A stretch of DNA of 64,000 nt, taken from the NCBI GenBank assembly GCA_963714795.1, contig CAVQPS010000008.1, positions 310,001 to 374,000 of the forward strand, in the 5' to 3' direction. This stretch comes from DATIXJ01 sp963714795. Its GTDB lineage: Bacteria; Bacteroidota; Ignavibacteria; UBA10030; SZUA-254. Each line of letters opens with the position of its first letter. Within the stretch, counting starts at the first letter, position 1. Below, one piece after another: positions 1-9,159 of this stretch. The position numbers were made by a program, and so were the translations under genes. The notes under the pieces were generated by a model. The model was not told the origin of the DNA, did no database searches, and saw only the letters and a program-made list of their open reading frames with translations.

Positions 1-1407
1 GACTTTCAGCGATGAAATTCCCGTTTTCTCGCGCTCGGTTTTCTGAAGATTGGCGATCCACGACTTTCCGTTGATCGAAATATCACGCAATTCATCAAGT
101 TCCTTATTGTATCCTTTTTTGAATACCCCGCCATCGACAAGTGACAAGGGTGGATCGTCGGATAATGCCGAAGAAATAATCTGTGCCAGATCCGGAAGCG
201 GCTCCAATCCGTTCTTAAGGGCTGCGAGCGTTGATGAACGAACCTGGGCGATGCCGGATTTCACCCGTTCAATCTGCATGAGCATGGCATTGAGCGCAAA
301 TACTTCACGCGGCGTTGCACGATTGGTGCAGATTTTCGCGATCAGCCGCTCAATGTCGCCGATGTGTGACAGCGTCTGGGCAACACTCTTACGGAGATCG
401 GGATTTTTAAAAAATTCTTCGACCGCTTCAAGACGCGATGTGATCGGTTCGAGTTTTCGTAACGGAAGATTAATCCAGCGCTTCAATAATCTGCCGCCCA
501 TCGGTGTTTGTGTTCTATCCAAAACCCAGAAAAGCGTTCCTTCCGGTTGACCTTCGAGTGACGTCGTGATTTCCAGGTTACGTTTTGTCGATTGATCGAG
601 CAAAATATATTCGCTCGTGTTATATGGCATGATTTTCCGGAGGTGCAGGAGATTTGCTTTTTGTGTCTCCTGCAGGTAATTCATCGCGGCGCCGGCGGCG
701 ACAATGCCGAGACGCATCGTTTCGATGCCGAAGCCCTTGAGCGTTTGCGTTTTGAATTGATTGATGAGAAGTTCGTATCCGTAATCGAAATTGAAAATCC
801 AATCATCAAGTTTAGAGTACAAGCCGGAGTATCGATTGTTCAGAAGCTGGTGAATTGCTTCGCGGTCGCGTTTCTGTACGACGATTTCGGACGGGTGTAG
901 CGAAGCGATCTGTTCCGAAAGCTGTCGCAACGGGAATTCACTGACGTTGAATTCCGCCGTCGTGACATCGACGAATGCAAGTCCGATGATCTCGTCGCCG
1001 TTGGCAAGCGAGTGGGGAAGCGCTATGGCGGCGAGATAATTGTTCTGTTTCTGTTCCAGCACTTTGTCGGAAAATGCAACGCCGGGCGTGACGACTTCGA
1101 TAACGTCGCGCTTGACGATTCCTTTTGCAAATTTCGGATCTTCCATCTGTTCGCAGACGGCAACGCGGTAACCGGCGCGCAACAGCTTCGGCATATATGC
1201 TTCGAGTGCGTGATGCGGAAATCCTGCAAGCGGGATATCGTTCGCCGCACCGCTGCCGCGTTTGGTGAGCGTGATGCCGAGAACTTTCGATGCAATCTTG
1301 GCGTCATCTTCAAACGTCTCGTAAAAATCACCGAGCCGGAAGAGCAGTATCGTGTCGGGATACTTTGCCTTCATCTGACCGTATTGCTTCATCAGCGGAG
1401 TGGACAT
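1..1407 (-). CDS. mutS: DNA mismatch repair protein MutS (N-terminal part; 3' end outside window)
   Basis: The minus strand is open from an ATG at 1407 to the window edge, giving 469 codons. The N-terminus carries the MutS mismatch-recognition domain, with the Phe-x-Glu motif in the context GDFYETF near residue 26, followed by IPLAGFPHHA and YRVAVCEQMEDP. The last visible codons (ISSLKV) match the core region that precedes the clamp and ATPase domains, so the Walker ATPase lies outside the window. MutS recognises base mismatches and small loops and recruits MutL. It is the most downstream gene of this minus-strand block. A possible promoter TTGCTT-17 bp-TTAATT lies about 50-75 bp upstream. 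The family call is firm; completeness cannot be judged. Confidence 0.95.
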   Translation of the reverse strand, partial: MSTPLMKQYGQMKAKYPDTILLFRLGDFYETFEDDAKIASKVLGITLTKRGSGAANDIPLAGFPHHALEAYMPKLLRAGYRVAVCEQMEDPKFAKGIVKRDVIEVVTPGVAFSDKVLEQKQNNYLAAIALPHSLANGDEIIGLAFVDVTTAEFNVSEFPLRQLSEQIASLHPSEIVVQKRDREAIHQLLNNRYSGLYSKLDDWIFNFDYGYELLINQFKTQTLKGFGIETMRLGIVAAGAAMNYLQETQKANLLHLRKIMPYNTSEYILLDQSTKRNLEITTSLEGQPEGTLFWVLDRTQTPMGGRLLKRWINLPLRKLEPITSRLEAVEEFFKNPDLRKSVAQTLSHIGDIERLIAKICTNRATPREVFALNAMLMQIERVKSGIAQVRSSTLAALKNGLEPLPDLAQIISSALSDDPPLSLVDGGVFKKGYNKELDELRDISINGKSWIANLQKTEREKTGISSLKV

Positions 1408-1517
1408 GTCGAAAGCGTCGCAGGTTTAGATAAATAGACGGAAAAGTTTCAAGAATTAACCAAAAAAAGGGGTGAAAAGCAATTAGAAGGGCAGGATGAA
1501 TTGAAACGATTTTTGTC

Positions 1518-1558
1518 GATCAATTGCGGCAGACCGTTGGAGATCTGCCGCATTGATC
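1518..1558 (-). terminator. Strong inverted repeat downstream of the barrel-protein gene
   Basis: GATCAATTGCGGCAGA (1518-1533) pairs with TCTGCCGCATTGATC (1544-1558): 15 base pairs, one bulged T and a 10-nt loop. It lies 11 bp past the stop of the minus-strand gene 1569-2369 and before mutS. There is no clean T-run on either strand, so termination is an inference from position and stability. Confidence 0.5.
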
Positions 1559-1568
1559 AAGGCAAAAT

Positions 1569-2369
1569 TTACATCGTATATCCCACTTTTATCATAAATA
1601 TTTTTCGTGAAGAATTGGGCTGTAAATAGTTTTGATCCTGTGGCGATTTTCCGATTGACCATGTTTCAAATGAAAGAGAAGCGAATGCCCGATAAAAACT
1701 TCCGTCCAAGCCGAAACGGATGCGCGGCGAAGTGCCCGGCGATAGACTGATATCGGAAGGACCCTGATCTTGTGAAAGGTCGACAGACTCCGAAAACGAT
1801 AGCGGAAATCGTAATCCAAACCAGGGAATAAATTGAATATCCTTGTCGACCTTGTATGTTCCTTCCGCTGTTATATCCCAGAGAAACACGGAATAATTTT
1901 CGGTATAGCCCGGAGCGTTGCCGCCGTTGATCCCGCGGCTCCAATGTTCGAATCCCGGACCTGTTACGGGCGTGAGATCGAATTCTTTTGAAAGTGCGAA
2001 GTTATAGCCGAGCTCCGGCGTCGCCTCGAAACCGAAATAGTTCGTGTTGGTCGTGAACGGCGTTTGGTTGCCCAGTTGATCAAACGTGAAGCCGTTGTAT
2101 CCGACGGAAGCGAAGTACATCGTGAAGTCACCTCGTAGGAAAAAATTTTTCGAATCATTCAAGGCGATTTTCGGAACAACGCCGAACCCGAACAGGGAAC
2201 CGGTCTCGCTCAGGTTCTGCGCGCCGTTATCGTCGAATTCTTCCCATGTATATACGCGGAGGTCGGTGTAGAATGTCGTTTGAAAAGATTCATTGAGATT
2301 TTGTGCCGTGGCGAATGTTGCTGCAAACATCCAGCCAACAAGAAGAAGCGTTATTATCGATTTGAACAT
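1569..2369 (-). CDS. Outer-membrane beta-barrel-like protein, function unknown
   Basis: A 266-residue protein with a typical signal peptide (hydrophobic core around residues 5-17, likely cut after ATFATAQ). The mature part has alternating polar/aromatic stretches and a C-terminal segment KIFMIKVGYTM, which suggests a small outer-membrane barrel. I chose the ATG at 2369 because GGAAGG sits just ahead of it and the signal peptide begins there; a longer reading frame from 2432 would overlap the upstream transporter gene. It lies directly behind the MFS gene on the same strand. I do not recognise a specific family. Confidence 0.6.
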   Translation of the reverse strand: MFKSIITLLLVGWMFAATFATAQNLNESFQTTFYTDLRVYTWEEFDDNGAQNLSETGSLFGFGVVPKIALNDSKNFFLRGDFTMYFASVGYNGFTFDQLGNQTPFTTNTNYFGFEATPELGYNFALSKEFDLTPVTGPGFEHWSRGINGGNAPGYTENYSVFLWDITAEGTYKVDKDIQFIPWFGLRFPLSFSESVDLSQDQGPSDISLSPGTSPRIRFGLDGSFYRAFASLSFETWSIGKSPQDQNYLQPNSSRKIFMIKVGYTM

Positions 2370-2428
2370 AAATTTCCTTCCTTTAGATTTAACCATTGAA
2401 AGTATCTGCTCGTTTATGTGATTCAACA

Positions 2429-3685
2429 TCATTGATCTTCTGCAAGAATTTCGACAGGGATGGTTCCTGTCGTATGGATATATGACGCGAGCGTGCGCAT
2501 TGCGAAAATGACACTCAACAATGTAAGCACCGCTGCGGCGAGAAACGGCATTCCGGGAAAGTAAACCGGTGCATTGTTGCTTGTAAAGAAAGCAAAGAGA
2601 TTTGTCATGACAGGTGGACCGACGATAGCGGAAGCGCTCATCAGGCTTGTGAGCGCGCCCTGTAATTCACCTTGTTCGTTGACGGGAACTTGTGTGGAGA
2701 TGATGCCTTGCAGTGCGGGTCCGGCAATACCTCCCAAACAGTACGGTACGAGAAATGCAAACATCATCCAGCTCTGCGTCGCAAATGCGAACAGCAGGAA
2801 TCCGATTCCGTACATGCTGAGTCCCACGTAGACGGAACGTTTTTGTCCGAGTTTCGGAATGATGATGCGAATCAATCCTCCCTGGACGATTGCTGTAATG
2901 AATCCAACGATACCCAGGGAATAGCCGACCATAGCCGAATCCCAATTAAATTGCTGCATGGTAAAAAACGTCCAGGTGCTTTGTACTGCATACGCGGCAA
3001 TATAAATAAAAACCAGCGACTCGATAAGTCCTGCGACAACAGGATATTTTTTTAACTGCAGCAGCGATCCGACGGGATTCGCTCGTTTCCATTCAAACTT
3101 CCGGCGGTTTTCTTTTTTCAACGATTCGGGAAGAACGAAGAAACCATAGAGCCAATTGAGCAGGGAAAGTCCGGCAGCGGCATAGAACGGTACGCGCGAC
3201 CCGAATTGTCCGAGAACACCGCCGATCACAGGTCCTATGATAAACCCCACCCCGAAGGCAACGCCAATGATTCCAAAATTCTGCCCCCGTTTTTCCGGCG
3301 TACTGATATCTGCAATGTATGCTCCACCGGTTGTAAAACTGGCCCCGAAAATTCCTGCAAACATTCGTCCGAGGAAGAGCCACCAGATGGTAGGGGAGAA
3401 CGCAAGGAACAGGTAATCGACTCCCAATCCGAACACGGCTGCAAGGAGTACTGGCCGGCGGCCGAACCGGTCGCTGAGATTTCCCATGACCGGCGAACAG
3501 AAGAATTGTACCACGGAATATGTGAACATCAGCCATCCCCCGTACCGTGAGGCGTCGCTCATGGTACCATGTATCAGCTCACTGATCAGCTTCGGAATGA
3601 TTGGAATGATGATGCCGAAGCCGGTTACGTCAATCAACAGCGTAACGAAAATAAAACCCAGGGCGGCTTGTCGTTTGCCAAACAT
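2429..3685 (-). CDS. MFS transporter of the TetA/TCR type
   Basis: A 418-residue inner-membrane protein with about 12 hydrophobic helices. It starts with the MFS DHA1 signature (FVTLLIDVTGFGIIIPIIP) and has motif A, GNLSDRFGRRPVLL, between helices 2 and 3. These features place it with proton-coupled drug/H+ antiporters related to TetA. The tetracycline-resistance subgroup contains many environmental proteins of unknown substrate, so I would not call it a resistance gene. A good promoter-like element lies upstream at 3734-3762. The next gene downstream on the same strand encodes a barrel protein. Confidence 0.85.
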   Translation of the reverse strand: MFGKRQAALGFIFVTLLIDVTGFGIIIPIIPKLISELIHGTMSDASRYGGWLMFTYSVVQFFCSPVMGNLSDRFGRRPVLLAAVFGLGVDYLFLAFSPTIWWLFLGRMFAGIFGASFTTGGAYIADISTPEKRGQNFGIIGVAFGVGFIIGPVIGGVLGQFGSRVPFYAAAGLSLLNWLYGFFVLPESLKKENRRKFEWKRANPVGSLLQLKKYPVVAGLIESLVFIYIAAYAVQSTWTFFTMQQFNWDSAMVGYSLGIVGFITAIVQGGLIRIIIPKLGQKRSVYVGLSMYGIGFLLFAFATQSWMMFAFLVPYCLGGIAGPALQGIISTQVPVNEQGELQGALTSLMSASAIVGPPVMTNLFAFFTSNNAPVYFPGMPFLAAAVLTLLSVIFAMRTLASYIHTTGTIPVEILAEDQ

Positions 3686-3733
3686 GATGATTTGTGTTTT
3701 TTTACAATCGATTGGGTTAATGAATGAATAAAA

Positions 3734-3762
3734 ATTTTACTAAAAATAAATCTGGAAAGCAA
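3734..3762 (-). promoter_or_regulatory. Predicted promoter of the MFS gene
   Basis: On the minus strand TTGCTT (3762-3757), a 17-bp spacer and TAAAAT (3739-3734). It lies about 50 bp before the start at 3685. Same spacing as the other promoter-like elements in this window. Confidence 0.45.
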
Positions 3763-3774
3763 GTGAGCTTTTTG

Positions 3775-5865
3775 CTATTTGATGTTTACGACCAGATTTT
3801 CATCCTGAACATCCCATGTGCCGGATGAAACGACATCTTTTCCCCTCACTAATTCCCACGAAGTTTCTGCGGGAAATAATGACGGCACCGCTTTCGTGCT
3901 AAACGGAGCGTTCCACCACAATAATCCCTGAGCGATGTACGGACTTTCGATGATTTGCTCCAGCGAAAGTGTGCTGTCGAAAATTGCTTCACCGTGAATC
4001 AGTACGGAATCTCCGGTAAACCGGAATGGAAATTTTTGCTGAAGATCTGCAACGACACGATTTTCCGTTACCTTGCCGTACAGAAAAACGCGGGAGTTCT
4101 GAAGATCCGCAAGTGTGACAGATGAATCGGTTTTTATGGTGATCGACCAACCGTAGCGATCCAGTTCCGCAGAATCTTTTCGTGCAAGCCCAAGTAAATA
4201 TTCCTGATCGAACGAACCGACGATCATCAAACCGTCGCCGGGGTCGCGGATGTCGCTGAACTTCGGCGCAAGTTTCTGGATCTTCAGAACGTCACCATAT
4301 GGATCGAGTATGGCACGCGTTGGTTTTGCCGGAGAAGAAATTTCGAATGGAACGTCGTTATGATAGATTCCGTTTGTGTCGGAACCGAGAAAGACCTGCG
4401 TCGTGTGCATTTCGTTGCCGGTCTGAATACCGACGTTTACGAATGAAGAATATTTTTGATAACCGACGATGCGCACCCTGCCGCGGGTCGTCCATTTTCC
4501 ACTCTCTGAAATCGATTTCACGTTATAAATTTTCATTTGCGGAATTCCGGTTTTGGTGATCCATTGATCGAAGAACCAACCGAGCTTTTTTCCGGAAAGT
4601 GTTTCGGCAAGATGCTGAAAGTCAGTCATCGTTGCGGTATGTTCGGCAAAACGGAGCGCGTATTGATGATACAATTCCATAAAAATACTATCGCCGAGAA
4701 TTTTTCTCAACATGTTATGGACATACGATGCTTTGAGGTACTGCGTCGGGATCGAGCGCAGGTCGGCTTTCTGCTGTAACGGAATATCGGTTCCCTGTTG
4801 CACGCGCATCAACAGCGGACGCAGCAGCGGATGATGCGACAGCGAGTCGCGGGCGGTCATCGTGTGATGCGCTTCCTGATATAAGAGCGCGGAATATTCG
4901 CAGAATCCTTCCGACAAAAAAGCCGCGTCCTGTTCGTCGATAAAAACGGTACCGGGCCACCACTGGTGTGCAATTTCGTGCGGTAAAATTGATGCGGCTT
5001 TGTTGAATGTATCTTCCGTCGTGAACGCCAGTTGTTTTACCATGACGATTGATGGAACAGCAATGGCAAGGACGTTTCTTCCTGCAACCCAGTTTTCCAC
5101 TTCGATAATATTCAGTTCCGGAAACCGGTACAGAAGAAATTTTTCGCTATAGAATTGAACAATCTTCGAAGCGAGTGCTGCAATATTTTTTCCGGATGAG
5201 GAATCTTCGGCAAACAGATGAACGGCAACCGGAACCAATCCGCCGGTGTTTCGGATTGTCGTAAATTTTCCGGCACAGATCCAACCAATTTGCGGAATCG
5301 GCCGGTCGAAATCCCACACAAATAATGATGAATCGCCGCGAGTATCGGACTTGACAAGTTTTCCGGTGGCAAATGCCTGCCAGTCATGAGGAACAATCAA
5401 ACTGAAACGTACGGACTCCAATGCCCGCTGACCGCCCGGCAAAACTTCTTCTTCACGAAGCACGGCACGGTCATTTGTGATCAGCGTGAACTCCGATCGG
5501 AACGCAAGTACGCCGGAATACGAGACAACGATATCGAGAAGCGAATCGGAAGGAATATTCTTTATCTCAAATCCATTTTCTGTTTTTTGGATCTCTTTTT
5601 TATGCTGATTGACAGAAGCTTCATGAAAATCGAATACCGGTGGAAGCCGGAAAGTGATGAAATTGTTCCGGAACGACGTTCGTCGTATGCCGATCGTATC
5701 GGTGCATGCGATGGCGTTGGCAGATGGAAAAATCTGTATCGTTGCCCGATGACTGAGGATGACAAACCCGGAATCGTTTTGATTTTGGGAATAAACCGGC
5801 GTCAGAAAAAAGAATGAGGCAGTGAGAATGACACACTGCCTCAATATTGATCGATAGGAAATCAC
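3775..5865 (-). CDS. M1-family (gluzincin) metallopeptidase, secreted
   Basis: A 696-residue protein with a signal peptide (cut near VYSQNQ) and an N-terminal beta domain. The zinc site HEIAHQWW lies around residue 300, with the third ligand Glu 18 residues later in FLSEGF; this HExxH-x18-E pattern is the M1 aminopeptidase fold. The C-terminal 200 residues are beta-rich. M1 enzymes normally carry a G-x-M-E-N exopeptidase loop before the zinc site. Here the equivalent stretch reads VENWVAGRN and I cannot find that motif, so cleavage specificity may differ or the protein may not be an aminopeptidase. The signal peptide implies periplasmic or surface location. It lies 17 bp after a small membrane-protein gene. 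Confidence 0.85.
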   Translation of the reverse strand: MISYRSILRQCVILTASFFFLTPVYSQNQNDSGFVILSHRATIQIFPSANAIACTDTIGIRRTSFRNNFITFRLPPVFDFHEASVNQHKKEIQKTENGFEIKNIPSDSLLDIVVSYSGVLAFRSEFTLITNDRAVLREEEVLPGGQRALESVRFSLIVPHDWQAFATGKLVKSDTRGDSSLFVWDFDRPIPQIGWICAGKFTTIRNTGGLVPVAVHLFAEDSSSGKNIAALASKIVQFYSEKFLLYRFPELNIIEVENWVAGRNVLAIAVPSIVMVKQLAFTTEDTFNKAASILPHEIAHQWWPGTVFIDEQDAAFLSEGFCEYSALLYQEAHHTMTARDSLSHHPLLRPLLMRVQQGTDIPLQQKADLRSIPTQYLKASYVHNMLRKILGDSIFMELYHQYALRFAEHTATMTDFQHLAETLSGKKLGWFFDQWITKTGIPQMKIYNVKSISESGKWTTRGRVRIVGYQKYSSFVNVGIQTGNEMHTTQVFLGSDTNGIYHNDVPFEISSPAKPTRAILDPYGDVLKIQKLAPKFSDIRDPGDGLMIVGSFDQEYLLGLARKDSAELDRYGWSITIKTDSSVTLADLQNSRVFLYGKVTENRVVADLQQKFPFRFTGDSVLIHGEAIFDSTLSLEQIIESPYIAQGLLWWNAPFSTKAVPSLFPAETSWELVRGKDVVSSGTWDVQDENLVVNIK

Positions 5866-5882
5866 AGAGCCGGCGAAAATAG

Positions 5883-6419
5883 TTACACCGGGAATTGTGC
5901 CGGCGGAGGCATCGGCGGCGGAGGCATCATCGGTTGTTGTTTCGGTTTGAAAATACTGTAACCGATTAACCCGCCCAGCAGTCCGAACAGAGAATGAAGA
6001 ACCAGATTCTGAAAAAATCCGAGTATGATGAACATCGCCGACATTTTTCGATCGAGCGCCGATTCGATCTGATCGAGCGTCTGTTCCGGAAGCTGTGAAC
6101 TGTATTCACGCAGCATTTTCATGATGAACTCTCCCATCACATTGCCGAACATCGAAAGGAACATGAGTGAAAGGAGCGTTCCAATGACCGCGCTGATAAG
6201 GCCGGCCAGCGCTCCAACGGCCATACAATCACCGGAGTTGAACGGCGGTGTATCCGGTGTAAAATTGTTCTTATAAAAATAGACGGCAATGAATCCGCCG
6301 AACAGCAAACCGGCGCAACAGAGACAATTGATGAGACTTAAAAACGGAACGGTGGAAATGATTGCCATGATAATACCGCCATACAACGCGGGAATAAGTT
6401 TGTCAGGCTTTGGACTCAT
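5883..6419 (-). CDS. Small multi-pass membrane protein with proline-rich tail
   Basis: A 178-residue protein with three to four hydrophobic segments (about residues 10-30, 65-95 and 125-155), a Cys-Cys pair in the first helix region, and a proline/methionine-rich cytoplasmic-looking tail (PMMPPPPMPPPAQF). Its start overlaps the end of the DUF2085 gene by 17 bp, so the two are co-transcribed and probably translationally coupled. Similar glycine-rich small membrane proteins occur in Bacteroidota, but I cannot name the family or a function. Confidence 0.65.
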   Translation of the reverse strand: MSPKPDKLIPALYGGIIMAIISTVPFLSLINCLCCAGLLFGGFIAVYFYKNNFTPDTPPFNSGDCMAVGALAGLISAVIGTLLSLMFLSMFGNVMGEFIMKMLREYSSQLPEQTLDQIESALDRKMSAMFIILGFFQNLVLHSLFGLLGGLIGYSIFKPKQQPMMPPPPMPPPAQFPV

Positions 6420-6906
6420 GAGTAATCCCTTGGATTGTGGATGAATGTTGGAACAGGTGTGTCATACCCTCAAGAAACAGCGGTGTGAGAATAATCGACG
6501 CGACGATACCGAAGAGCAATCCCGTCCATAATCGCGTTACCAGGGTGCTTTCGTGCAGTCCGAATAGGTCCAACGCAACATCGGTCAGCATCGGCAATGT
6601 TCCGATGAGCCAGACGAATGAAGTGTTGAGAAGTTTTTTCTTCGTTCGAAATGGATAGGATACCACTCCGAGAAAAAATCCGAAATAAATTCCGGAACAC
6701 CGGCTGCACACGGCAAATTTCATTCCGAACAGATGAAACGAACGATCGTCAAGCTGATGACAGACGGGAGAAAAGAATCGGATGATCGTGTGAGAATAGA
6801 CGTGTGTATTATTTTCGACAAGAGATACGAACGGCGGTGCAACCAGCATCAGGCACCACAGCGTTGTTCCTATCAATAATATGCGATACGGATTGAATAT
6901 TCTCAT
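6403..6906 (-). CDS. DUF2085-family membrane protein
   Basis: A 167-residue integral membrane protein. The centre carries the DUF2085 signature: a CHQLDDRSFHLFG stretch followed by AVCSRCSGIYFGFFLG, with conserved Cys, His and Arg residues clustered between transmembrane helices. The Cys/His pattern is suggestive of a redox or metal site, but the family's function is not established. It heads a small minus-strand set with the membrane protein at 5883-6419 and the M1 peptidase. Confidence 0.8.
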   Translation of the reverse strand: MRIFNPYRILLIGTTLWCLMLVAPPFVSLVENNTHVYSHTIIRFFSPVCHQLDDRSFHLFGMKFAVCSRCSGIYFGFFLGVVSYPFRTKKKLLNTSFVWLIGTLPMLTDVALDLFGLHESTLVTRLWTGLLFGIVASIILTPLFLEGMTHLFQHSSTIQGITHESKA

Positions 6907-6967
6907 AATCGGCGTCTTATAGCCGAAAGGTATGAGAAAATCGGATGAGAATCAAGAAAATGAAAAC

Positions 6968-7804
6968 TTATTTATAGAGCGGATATTGCCGGGGAGGCCG
7001 GCCTGCCAGAAAATTTCGTATTCCCCACAACGCAATTGCAGGCCTGGCGTGTGCGTCGGAAATGTTGTACGGTAAATATGGATATCCGAAGGGAATAAAT
7101 ACACGAACGGGTACATCCATGCGTTCAGCAATTTTCGTCACGTCGAGAGGAAGACTGAACATGACTTCAAGCTCACACGGCGTTCCGGATTGTTGTAAAC
7201 GGTGCAATGCTTCACGTACGAGTGAAGGTTGGTGTGTCGCAACGGAAACCTTGACGCCGCGCGATGCAAGCGAATCGATAATTTTTAAAAAATTATCACG
7301 ATAATCGAGGCCCGGAGCTTCGGGATCGTTCCATTGTCCTTTCACGATCCGCACGCCGATGCGGTGTTCGACCGCCCACTCAGCGTCCTGAACACTGCGA
7401 ACCCATCGCGCCGGCATCGAACAGGTCATCCGATCGCAAAAAGGACGCAGTTGTTGTGCAAAATTCAATGTCCGGTCGGCAGATTCCGGACCGTGAGAAT
7501 CGAACTCAATACCGATTTTTTGTTTTGTAGCAAGGATAATTGTTTGGCGGAGAAGTTCAAGATCATAATGAAACGAAGGGATCTTCAAAGAAATATTAAA
7601 GTTCCCGGATTCTTTTTGCAATGCTTCAATAAGAGATCGGTATTCCTGAAATAAAAGAGCGGGAGTACCGTCCGGTCCGTTCCAAACGCATAATGTGGTA
7701 CTCCAGCCATTGGCAACTGCACGGCGTGAGACGTCAAGAGCACTTTCGATGGAAGACCCGGCGATGTGGCTGGCGGCAAGCCGGCTGACAATTTTCTGAA
7801 GCAT
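6968..7804 (-). CDS. Proline-dehydrogenase-like (PRODH) TIM-barrel protein
   Basis: A 278-residue protein resembling the PutA/PRODH barrel: VRIVKGQW, then YRDNFLKIIDSLASRGVKVSVATH, then GTPCELEVMFSLP and a PVRVFIPFGYPYLPY ending. In true proline dehydrogenases the corresponding strands hold the FAD and proline sites. The order is right, but several usual residues differ and the N-terminus is short. The protein could oxidise proline or a related imino acid, or be a divergent family member with another role. The gene lies 22 bp behind the acyltransferase-like gene and is probably co-transcribed. No P5C dehydrogenase is nearby in this window. Confidence 0.6.
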   Translation of the reverse strand: MLQKIVSRLAASHIAGSSIESALDVSRRAVANGWSTTLCVWNGPDGTPALLFQEYRSLIEALQKESGNFNISLKIPSFHYDLELLRQTIILATKQKIGIEFDSHGPESADRTLNFAQQLRPFCDRMTCSMPARWVRSVQDAEWAVEHRIGVRIVKGQWNDPEAPGLDYRDNFLKIIDSLASRGVKVSVATHQPSLVREALHRLQQSGTPCELEVMFSLPLDVTKIAERMDVPVRVFIPFGYPYLPYNISDAHARPAIALWGIRNFLAGRPPRQYPLYK

Positions 7805-7825
7805 TACCTTGACCGGAGGAATGGT

Positions 7826-8932
7826 TTACGATGTTGCAATATTGACCGTGCGTGGTTGTGCAAGGATACTCTTTCTATTCAATTGTTCGATTTTTTTCCA
7901 CAAAAAATCTGAAGAATCACTGCTGAATCCGGCAATGCCCTGAAGGGTAACCGGATAGGAACGATATGTTGCAAACTGATGCACCTGATCGGTCCACATC
8001 CGCAGCCACGGTTCATCGCTGCCAAGAAATTCAAATGCCTGTAATCCTTTTTCAAAAGCATATCGAATAGATTCATGCATCAATAAAATTCCGGGTGAAC
8101 ACCGGGCATATTCCTCGTCGAATCCGATTTTCAAGACCCAATACCGGCCGGCAAATTCCACGGCAAGTTGTGCAGCGACTGCACGATCGCCGATCCGTAA
8201 AATTCCAAACTGCAATTTCTTTTGCCGGGCAAGAGCAAAAGAATAGTGATGGAAAAACTTACGCAATTGGCAATTCATTTGCAAGCTCGTTCCCTCGCGA
8301 TGTTTCCACCCCGAAGCTTCTATCCGGAACAGCTCTTCAAGATATTGTTCGACCGAATGCTCGTCGGGAGTAACGACGGAAATCTCCAATTGTCCCATTT
8401 CTTCCGCCCGTTTTCTGGCGCGCCGTACGGTATACCGCCGTTGGGATGAGATGCTTTTCTCGAAATCTTCCCACGAAGAATTGATGGGAAGCCATGGAGA
8501 AGCGGTGCAGGTCTTCATCTGTATCCATTGGACGGATTTCCACCGGCCGGCAATCATGTCCGATTCATTGGAAAGAGAAATGAGTCTTTTCAAGATTGTC
8601 GGCTCATGGAATTCTTTTATCGCATCGACAATTTCAATCAATGCATCATGATCCTCGTAGAGGAAACTGCACGGTTCGCACAAAACGCCGGTTCCCAACA
8701 GTTCCAATCGTTTGTTAACGCCGTGACCGACCACTGCCAGCGGGGCAATCGCACGAACGACGCCGTTTTTCCGAAGAACGACTACCTTGAGCGTGTCCGG
8801 CGGACAAAAAGCTTCCGCACACGAAAGGAACCATTCATGCTGCACGAGTGGAGATTCGAATCGAGATGCAAGCCGGTTCCATTCCGTTTCAAGTTGACGT
8901 ATGCCATCAGTGTGATCGATAATTTCAATCAT
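7826..8932 (-). CDS. FemAB/BioF2-like GNAT acyltransferase
   Basis: A 368-residue protein with the two-lobed layout of the CelD/BcsL-type acetyltransferase group (Acetyltransf_6): an N-terminal lobe with SPLVQHEWFLSCAEAF, and a C-terminal GNAT lobe containing the acceptor-side segment AVAAQLAVEFAGRYWVLKIGFDEEYA followed by PGILLMHESIRYAFEKGLQAFEFLG. Such proteins often modify cell-envelope glycans or peptidoglycan peptides. I chose ATG 8932 over an upstream in-frame TTG at 8947 because GGGAGAA sits ahead of the ATG. The PRODH-like gene follows 22 bp downstream. Acyl donor and acceptor are unknown. Confidence 0.7.
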   Translation of the reverse strand: MIEIIDHTDGIRQLETEWNRLASRFESPLVQHEWFLSCAEAFCPPDTLKVVVLRKNGVVRAIAPLAVVGHGVNKRLELLGTGVLCEPCSFLYEDHDALIEIVDAIKEFHEPTILKRLISLSNESDMIAGRWKSVQWIQMKTCTASPWLPINSSWEDFEKSISSQRRYTVRRARKRAEEMGQLEISVVTPDEHSVEQYLEELFRIEASGWKHREGTSLQMNCQLRKFFHHYSFALARQKKLQFGILRIGDRAVAAQLAVEFAGRYWVLKIGFDEEYARCSPGILLMHESIRYAFEKGLQAFEFLGSDEPWLRMWTDQVHQFATYRSYPVTLQGIAGFSSDSSDFLWKKIEQLNRKSILAQPRTVNIATS

Positions 8933-9077
8933 AAAAATTTCTCCCAATAAAATACATATTGGTTAATGAATGATGTTGGAAAGTCGGATTTTCAAAGAAT
9001 GTAAATTTTGATGAACATTTCATAAAATATAAATTTTGTGAATCTGTTCAGTGACTTCTGTCATCATTTCGGCAAAA

Positions 9078-9106
9078 TTGCATCTTTTCACACATTCTGC
9101 TATATT
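9078..9106 (+). promoter_or_regulatory. Predicted promoter of speB
   Basis: TTGCAT (9078-9083), 17-bp spacer, TATATT (9101-9106), 54 bp before the speB start codon. Confidence 0.55.
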
Positions 9107-9159
9107 CAAACGATTTTGAAATGCAATTCTGATCTGTATCACACCAATCAGGCGCTCGG

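Noticed and set aside
50..1437. Plus-strand open frames of 100-166 codons at the window start
   Set aside because: They are antisense shadows of mutS, whose minus-strand translation matches the family along its full visible length.
2429..3685. Tetracycline-resistance gene
   Set aside because: The MFS subgroup fits TetA-like proteins, but sequence alone does not show tetracycline specificity, and there is no TetR or mobile element next to it.
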